Source: Variovorax sp. Root411 (GTDB lineage: Bacteria; Pseudomonadota; Gammaproteobacteria; Burkholderiales; Burkholderiaceae_C). Taken from it: 64,000 nt of DNA. The stretch lies in assembly GCF_001425205.1 (NCBI RefSeq), contig NZ_LMDW01000006.1, positions 1-64,000 of the forward strand. Direction: 5' to 3'. This document shows, one piece after another, positions 59,601 to 64,000 of this stretch. The position numbers and the translations under genes were made by a program. Under the pieces are notes generated by a model, which saw only the letters and a program-made list of their open reading frames with translations, ran no database searches and had not been told where the DNA came from. Every line of letters starts with the position of its first letter. Positions within the stretch are counted from its first letter, which is position 1.

Positions 59601-61055
59601 TTAGCTTCGGGGTTCATTCGGGGCGCGCTCACGCGGACGCGGTGACCTTTTTCGCGAATGTCCCCCGCTTCGCTCCTCCTTTATTTCGCGAAAAAGGCCC
59701 CCGCATCGGCGTGATCGTTCAGAGCAGTGGTTGATCAGCGATACACCAGCAGCGCGCCCTCGTGCACAGGGCATCGGGTGCTCCCCGCAGCGAAATAAAG
59801 GAGGAGCGAAAACCATCTTGCACTCCGTCCCCTGCGCCAGCTCGTTCCCGGTATAGACCGCGTCGGTGCGAAAGCCGTAGCTGGTGCCTTCCCAGCCCGT
59901 CTTCACCGTCTTGCCGTCCACTGGCACGATGGTGTTGACCACCTGCGGCAACAACAACTGGTGGTCTTCGGCGCGCATGCGCACCGGACCAACCACCGAC
60001 TCGAAGTTCAGGTCTTCGAGCGCACGAGCCACCTTGACGGTGTCGGTCGAACCGGCCTTGTCGATGGCGGCAGCCAGCAGGCGCGGCGTCATGTCGATGC
60101 GCGGCGCGAGGAAGTCCTTGCCGGTCTTGGCCTTGTAGGCTTTGGCCAGTGCGTCGACCTTCGGCGTGTCGACTTCGCCCGGGTGCCATTCGGCCACCCA
60201 GGTCAGCTGCCCCAGCTTCGCCTGCGACACCGCCGTGACCGTGCCCGGCACCGACCCTGCGCTGTGGTTGAAGTAGCGCAGGTTGTAGCCCGCGTCGCCC
60301 GCGGCCTTCAGCAGCAGCGTCATGTCCTGGCCCCAGTTGCCGGTGATGACCGAATCGGCGCCGCTCTGCTTCACGTTCGCGATGTAGGGCGCGAAGTCCT
60401 TCACGCGGCCGATGGGGTGCAGCGCCTCGCCCACGAACTGGATGTCGGGCCGCGCCAGGCCCACCAGCTGCCGGCCGTAGCTGGCCCACTGCTTGCCGTG
60501 CGCGTAGTCCTGGTTGAGCAGGTAGACCTTCTTCACGTCGGGCGTCTTCTTGATGTAATTGGCCAGCGCCTTCATCTTCATCGCCGTGTTGGCCTCGGTC
60601 TGGAAGTGCCAGAAACTGCAGCCCTTGCCCGTCATCTCGGGGTCGATCGAGGAGTGGTTCAGCACGATCAGCTCCTTGCCCGGATTGCGCTGGTTCCAGC
60701 GCGCCACCGACTGCACCAGCGCCGTGACCACCGACGAGCCCGAGCCGCCCGTCACGATGGCCTTCGCGCCCTGGTCGATGGCCGCCTGCAGCGCGCTCTG
60801 GCTTTCCTGCGCCGAGAGCTTGCTGTCGAACTGCAGCAGCTGCAGCTTGGTGCCGCCGAGCACGCCGCCCCTGGCGTTGATGTCCTCGATGGCGTACTGC
60901 GTGTGCATCAGCATCAGCTCGCCGACGTTGGCAAAAGGACCCGAGAGCGGATCGATGTAGGCGACCTTGTAGGTCTGCTGCGCGTGAGCGGCGCCGGCGG
61001 TGACCAGCAGACAGGCAAGGGCGATCCGCGCCAATGGCGCATGGCTGAACTTCAT
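59601..61055 (-). CDS. Branched-chain amino acid/carboxylate ABC binding protein (LivK-like) with an abnormal C-terminal extension
   Basis: 484 aa from ATG 61055, with GGAGAC upstream. Signal peptide about 1-26 (GAAHAQQ). The mature protein is a periplasmic binding protein of the LivK type (YKVAYIDPLSGPFANVGELM, IVTGGSGSSVVTALVQS, GWEGTSYGFRTDAVYTGNEL, ELAQGTECKM). Expected homology ends near residue 415 at ECKMV. The reading frame then runs 69 more codons through an inverted-repeat element (59669-59810), starting FAPPLFR and including REIKEERS, with Arg/Ser/Pro-rich sequence to the stop. The real stop seems lost by insertion or rearrangement. Lies between the TetR regulator and CYP102 on one strand. 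Confidence 0.82.
   Translation of the reverse strand: MKFSHAPLARIALACLLVTAGAAHAQQTYKVAYIDPLSGPFANVGELMLMHTQYAIEDINARGGVLGGTKLQLLQFDSKLSAQESQSALQAAIDQGAKAIVTGGSGSSVVTALVQSVARWNQRNPGKELIVLNHSSIDPEMTGKGCSFWHFQTEANTAMKMKALANYIKKTPDVKKVYLLNQDYAHGKQWASYGRQLVGLARPDIQFVGEALHPIGRVKDFAPYIANVKQSGADSVITGNWGQDMTLLLKAAGDAGYNLRYFNHSAGSVPGTVTAVSQAKLGQLTWVAEWHPGEVDTPKVDALAKAYKAKTGKDFLAPRIDMTPRLLAAAIDKAGSTDTVKVARALEDLNFESVVGPVRMRAEDHQLLLPQVVNTIVPVDGKTVKTGWEGTSYGFRTDAVYTGNELAQGTECKMVFAPPLFRCGEHPMPCARGRAAGVSLINHCSERSRRCGGLFREIKEERSGGHSRKRSPRPRERAPNEPRS
59646..59697. repeat. 13-bp perfect inverted repeat around TTCGCGAA
   Basis: CCTTTTTCGCGAA (59646-59658) and TTCGCGAAAAAGG (59685-59697) are exact reverse complements 26 bp apart. 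The right arm overlaps the left arm of the larger 21-bp inverted repeat. It may fold as a bidirectional hairpin with A/T runs at its ends, so it could terminate the livK-like transcript before CYP102. Confidence 0.75.
59669..59810. repeat. 142-bp element with 21-bp perfect terminal inverted repeats
   Basis: The left arm 59669-59689 (begins TTCGCTCCTCC) and right arm 59790-59810 (ends GGAGGAGCGAA) are exact reverse complements over 21 bp, enclosing 100 bp. Sited at the 3' end of the livK-like gene, it has replaced the expected stop. It looks like a miniature inverted-repeat element or a dispersed palindromic repeat. No target-site duplication was identified. Confidence 0.7.
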
Positions 61056-61081
61056 GGTTTGTCTCCGGGGATGGTTGTCGG

Positions 61082-61771
61082 TCAGTTCTTCGCTTGCAGC
61101 CCGATCACGCGGCTGGCCAGCTTCGTGAGCTCGGCCACCACCTCGTCGGGCGAGAGGCGCCCGTTCGGGCGGTACCAGCTGTAGAGAAAGCCCGGCAGGC
61201 TGCAGGCCGCGAGCGCGGTGAGCTTGGTCTCGGCGAAGTCCAGGTCGCCGTCGCGCCGCGCTTCTTCGAGTAGCGGGCACAGCAGGTCGTAGAAGTGGTG
61301 GGCGAGCTTCTTCTGCGCCGCGATGTACTCGGGCCGGTACACCTGCGGCTCGCGGTAAGGAAAGAAGGCGACGGGGTGGTGCGTGATGGTCGCGCGAATC
61401 AGCCGCTCGATGCCTTCGAGCACCTTCTGGCTCGCGCGCCGCGGATCGGTGGCCGCGAAGTCGAGCGCGGTGAAGCAATCGACTGCGGGGCGCCACGACA
61501 ATGTTTCGAAGATCTCCTGCTTGTCGCGGAAGTAGTAGTACACGAAGGGCTTGGTCACGCCCAGTGCGCGCACGATCTGCGCCATGGTCGTGTTGGCATA
61601 GCCCTGCGCCGCGAACAGCTGCGCAGCCGCCTGCAGGATGCGCTCGCGCTGCAGGTCGGTGCCCTGCGTGGCCGCGCGCTGGCGGCCCGTGCCTTGCGGC
61701 AGGTGCGGCTGTGCAGCCGCGTCGCTCTGGCTTCCAGAGGGTTTGTGCCGTGTCGCGGAAGTTATACCCAT
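61082..61771 (-). CDS. TetR-family transcriptional regulator (upstream of livK-like and CYP102 genes)
   Basis: 229 aa from ATG 61771 (MGITSATRHKPSG); an ATG at 61807 would add 12 residues. HTH: QRERILQAAAQLFAAQGYAN, TTMAQIVRALGVTKPFVYYYF. The C-terminal ligand domain (FYDLLCPLLEEARRDGDLDF) looks like fatty-acid/acyl-CoA responsive members. It is 26 bp upstream of the livK-like gene and two genes before CYP102, and divergent from an acyl-CoA ligase. Its ATG sits inside a 12-bp perfect palindrome, suggesting autorepression or a different start. No convincing RBS precedes either ATG. Confidence 0.85.
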   Translation of the reverse strand: MGITSATRHKPSGSQSDAAAQPHLPQGTGRQRAATQGTDLQRERILQAAAQLFAAQGYANTTMAQIVRALGVTKPFVYYYFRDKQEIFETLSWRPAVDCFTALDFAATDPRRASQKVLEGIERLIRATITHHPVAFFPYREPQVYRPEYIAAQKKLAHHFYDLLCPLLEEARRDGDLDFAETKLTALAACSLPGFLYSWYRPNGRLSPDEVVAELTKLASRVIGLQAKN

Positions 61772-61776
61772 GGGTA
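61765..61776. promoter_or_regulatory. 12-bp perfect palindrome, candidate TetR operator
   Basis: TACCCATGGGTA lies in the tetR/acyl-CoA ligase divergent region, 81 bp from the ligase ATG (61857), and spans the TetR start codon used here. Symmetric sites of this size are typical TetR-family operators. It is placed to control both divergent transcription units. Confidence 0.5.
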
Positions 61777-61856
61777 GGATTGTTCGTGCACCATGCACCA
61801 TTGGCAAGCGCCAGCCCGGTGCCTGCGGCTATCGATAACCCTGAGGAAGTGACGCC

Positions 61857-63470
61857 ATGGAGACATTGCCCGACCGCCCGCTGCAGCCCCTGCACGAGTA
61901 CTTGCGCGCCCACGCACGCGAGCGCGGCGGCAGCACCGCCTGCCTCTGGTACGGCCATGCAGTGAGCTGGTCCGAGCTCGACCGCGCGAGCGACGCATTC
62001 GCTGCGCGGCTGCAGGCGCTCGGTGTGAAGAAGGGCGAGCCCGTGGTGCTCTTCCTCAACAACTGCCCGCAGTACCTCGTCGCGCACTTCGGCATCCAGA
62101 AGATCGGCGCCATCGTCTGCCCGAGCGGGCCGCTCAACAAGGAGCACGAGCTGGCCTACCAGGTCAACGACCTGAAGGCGCGCGTGATCGTCGCGGCTGC
62201 GCCGCTGTTGCCGGTGGTGCGCAAGGTGCAGCCGCAGAGCGCGCTCGAACATGTGTTCGTGGTGCACTACGCCGACCTGCTGCCCGCCGATCCCGCGCTT
62301 GACCTTCCGCTCGAACTCGCCGCGGAGCGCAAGGCCGAACGCACCGTGCCCGAAGGCTGCGAAGACTTCCTCTCCGTGATGAAGACCGGCGCGAAGCCGC
62401 AGGCCGTCGCGATCGACATGGACGACGTTGCGCTCATGACCTACACCTCGGGCACCACCGGCCTGCCGAAGGGCGCGATGCTGAGCTACGGCAACGCGCT
62501 CTTCAAGACGCGCGCCGCGGCCGACTGCAATGGCTTGGGGCCCGATGACGTGCTGCTGTCCATCGCGCCGCTGTATCACATCGCGGGCATGCTGATGGGC
62601 GTCAACGTGCCGGTGCTGAGCGGCGCGACCTCGGTGCTGATGCACCGCTTCGATCCGCGCGCAGCGCTGCAGGCCATTGCTGCGTACAAGGTGAGCTGGT
62701 GGTACAGCATCGCGCCGATGAACGTGGCCTGCATGCAAGTGCCCGACATCGCGAGCTTCGACCTGGGCAGCCTGAAGATGAACCCGGTGACGAGCTTCGG
62801 CATCACCTTTACCGAACCGCTGGCACGGCAGTGGCGCTCGCACGCACCCGACTGCACCTCGTTCGAGGCGGCCTACGGTCTGAGCGAAACGCACACCTGC
62901 GACACCTACACGCCCCACCATGCGCCGCGCTGGGGCACGCAGGGCATCGCGGTGCCGGGCGTGGCCATCCGCATCATCGACGTCGACACGCAGGCCGAAG
63001 TGCCCACGGGCGAGGTCGGCGAGATCGTGCTGACCAGCCCCGGCGTCTTCAAGGGCTATTGGAACAAGCCCGAGGCCACGGCTGCCACGCTGCGCAACGG
63101 CTGGGTGCACACGGGCGACATGGGCAAGCTCGACGCCGATGGCTACCTCACCTTCATCGGCCGCTTCAAGGAAATGATCAAGGTCTCGGGCTACAGCGTG
63201 TTCCCCGAAGAGGTCGAGACCATCCTCATCAAGCACCCGGCGGTCGCGCAGGCGGCCGTCATCGCGCAGCCCGATGCCGAGAAGGGCGAGGTCGTGAAGG
63301 CCTTCATCGTGCGCAAGCCCGGCGCCGCGCTCGAGGCCGATGCGCTGATTGCCTGGGCGCGAGACAACATGGCGAGCTACAAGGCGCCGCGCGCCGTGAG
63401 CTTCATCGGTGCATTGCCGACCACCGGCGCGGGCAAGGTGCTGCGCCGCCTGCTCAAAGACCAAAGCTGA
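61857..63470 (+). CDS. AMP-forming acyl-CoA ligase (fatty-acid/carboxylate type)
   Basis: 537 aa from ATG 61857, preceded by GAGGAA. P-loop TYTSGTTGLPKGAM (about 195-208), A5 region YGLSETHTCDTYTPHHAPRW, NGWVHTGDMGKLDADGYLTF (A7) and the C-terminal TTGAGKVLRRLL with the catalytic Lys (near 530). It activates a fatty or branched carboxylic acid to its CoA ester. It is 10 bp upstream of a biotin carboxylase gene, suggesting an acyl-CoA carboxylation pathway for its product. Divergent from the TetR-livK-CYP102 unit. Confidence 0.92.
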   Translation: METLPDRPLQPLHEYLRAHARERGGSTACLWYGHAVSWSELDRASDAFAARLQALGVKKGEPVVLFLNNCPQYLVAHFGIQKIGAIVCPSGPLNKEHELAYQVNDLKARVIVAAAPLLPVVRKVQPQSALEHVFVVHYADLLPADPALDLPLELAAERKAERTVPEGCEDFLSVMKTGAKPQAVAIDMDDVALMTYTSGTTGLPKGAMLSYGNALFKTRAAADCNGLGPDDVLLSIAPLYHIAGMLMGVNVPVLSGATSVLMHRFDPRAALQAIAAYKVSWWYSIAPMNVACMQVPDIASFDLGSLKMNPVTSFGITFTEPLARQWRSHAPDCTSFEAAYGLSETHTCDTYTPHHAPRWGTQGIAVPGVAIRIIDVDTQAEVPTGEVGEIVLTSPGVFKGYWNKPEATAATLRNGWVHTGDMGKLDADGYLTFIGRFKEMIKVSGYSVFPEEVETILIKHPAVAQAAVIAQPDAEKGEVVKAFIVRKPGAALEADALIAWARDNMASYKAPRAVSFIGALPTTGAGKVLRRLLKDQS

Positions 63471-63480
63471 GAGGTAACGC

Positions 63481-64000
63481 TTGTTCTCCAAAGTCCTGAT
63501 TGCCAACCGCGGCGAAATCGCCGTGCGGCTGGTGCGCGCCCTGCACGACCTGGGCATCGCCAGCGTGGCGGTGCATGCGCGCGACGACGCCTCGGCGCTG
63601 CACGCGCAGTTGGCCGACACCGCCGTCGCACTCGACGCGACCGGGCCTTCGGCGTACCTCGACGTGGCCGCGCTGATTGCCGTTGCAAAGGCGCAAGGAT
63701 GCGATGCGGTGCATCCCGGCTACGGCTTTCTCAGTGAGCGCGCCGATTTCGCGCAGGCCTGTGCCGAGGCAGGCCTCGTCTTCATCGGCCCGACGCCCGA
63801 GCAGCTGGGCCTGTTCGGCGACAAGGCACGCGCACGCGCCCTGGCCACGCAATGCGATGTGCCGGTGATGCCCGGCAGCGCCGGTGCGGTGACGCTCGCG
63901 CAGGCGCAGGCCTTCTTCGCCGAGCAGCATGCGCAGGGCGCGGGCGTGATGGTCAAGGCCATCGGCGGCGGCGGCGGGCGCGGCATGCGCGCGGTGCTGA
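63481..64000 (+). CDS. Acyl-CoA carboxylase biotin carboxylase subunit, 5' part only
   Basis: It starts at TTG 63481 (FSKVLIANRGEIAVRLVRALH), with GAGAGG 7 bp upstream, 10 bp after the ligase stop. It continues past the window edge after about 173 codons. Visible features are the N-terminal IANRGEIAVR, HPGYGFLSERADFA and the start of the ATP-grasp domain (MVKAIGGGGGRGMRAV, with its glycine-rich loop). It carboxylates biotin with bicarbonate and ATP. Whether it is an accC-type protein or the larger acetyl/propionyl-CoA carboxylase alpha chain (with a fused BCCP) cannot be seen. Confidence 0.9.
   Translation, partial: MFSKVLIANRGEIAVRLVRALHDLGIASVAVHARDDASALHAQLADTAVALDATGPSAYLDVAALIAVAKAQGCDAVHPGYGFLSERADFAQACAEAGLVFIGPTPEQLGLFGDKARARALATQCDVPVMPGSAGAVTLAQAQAFFAEQHAQGAGVMVKAIGGGGGRGMRAVL

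Noticed and set aside
56356..59604. 1082-codon open frame on the plus strand opposite the CYP102 gene
   Set aside because: Shadow frame of high-GC DNA: low-complexity Arg/His/Leu/Val-rich product and no motifs, while the minus-strand frame has complete P450 and reductase signatures.
59601..63620. 1339-codon minus-strand frame that fuses the LivK-like gene to sequence opposite the acyl-CoA ligase
   Set aside because: Only the part from the MKFSH start (61055) has homology. The upstream part crosses the tetR coding sequence and the divergent ligase in the wrong frame.

Overview
The window reads as chromosomal DNA of a high-GC Gram-negative betaproteobacterium. The most likely group is the Comamonadaceae, and Variovorax-like is my best guess (an inference from codon use, gene families and local synteny; no database was searched). 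It is gene-dense, with many ATGA stop/start overlaps. I saw no tRNA, rRNA, CRISPR array, transposase or phage gene.

Region 1 (1-8542) is a sugar-acid catabolic and uptake block. It holds the end of an alpha-ketoglutarate-semialdehyde-type dehydrogenase, a cytochrome b561-like membrane protein, and a MalK/UgpC-type ABC importer with two permeases and two paralogous Tat-exported binding proteins. An SMP-30/gluconolactonase and a beta-propeller protein follow. This fits non-phosphorylative oxidation of a sugar to 2-oxoglutarate. Region 2 (8535-12885) is a response regulator plus CHASE2 histidine kinase pair and a LysR regulator.

Region 3 (13256-31244) is the most unusual part: about 18 kb of four same-strand genes (211, 971, 2418 and 2302 aa) built from DUF11-like, SdrD-B-like and SpaA/prealbumin-like beta modules. 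Each has an N-terminal export signal, and the 2418-aa protein appears to end in an outer-membrane beta-barrel. Strong hairpin terminators separate the first three genes; the two giants overlap by 20 bp.

Region 4 (31329-36369) has a GST, then an IclR regulator divergent from a Bug-type binding protein, an acyl-CoA ligase and a citryl-CoA lyase, which looks like an organic-acid uptake and cleavage module. Region 5 (36385-49598) is mostly conserved housekeeping: rsmI / yraN-diaA-dolP (the E. coli order without lpoA), a 3-hydroxyisobutyrate dehydrogenase-family enzyme, pilU and pilT, yggS, an Lrp regulator divergent from gdhA, a P-loop kinase, a DUF2242 lipoprotein, MarR-FUSC and arginase. Three successive minus-strand genes (39450-42834) each carry a GC-rich repeat directly after the stop codon.

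Region 6 (49600-64000) concerns lipids. After a prolyl oligopeptidase come a wax ester/TAG synthase with a histone-like Lys/Ala tail, a phasin-like protein with the same kind of tail, a PhaF/PhaI-type granule protein, a TetR regulator and an alpha/beta hydrolase, together a probable storage-granule cluster. Next, on the minus strand, is tetR-livK-like-CYP102 (a self-sufficient P450 BM3 homologue). It is divergent from an acyl-CoA ligase and a biotin carboxylase that runs off the window. A 12-bp perfect palindrome lies at this divergent control region, and a nested inverted-repeat element has apparently replaced the end of the livK-like gene.
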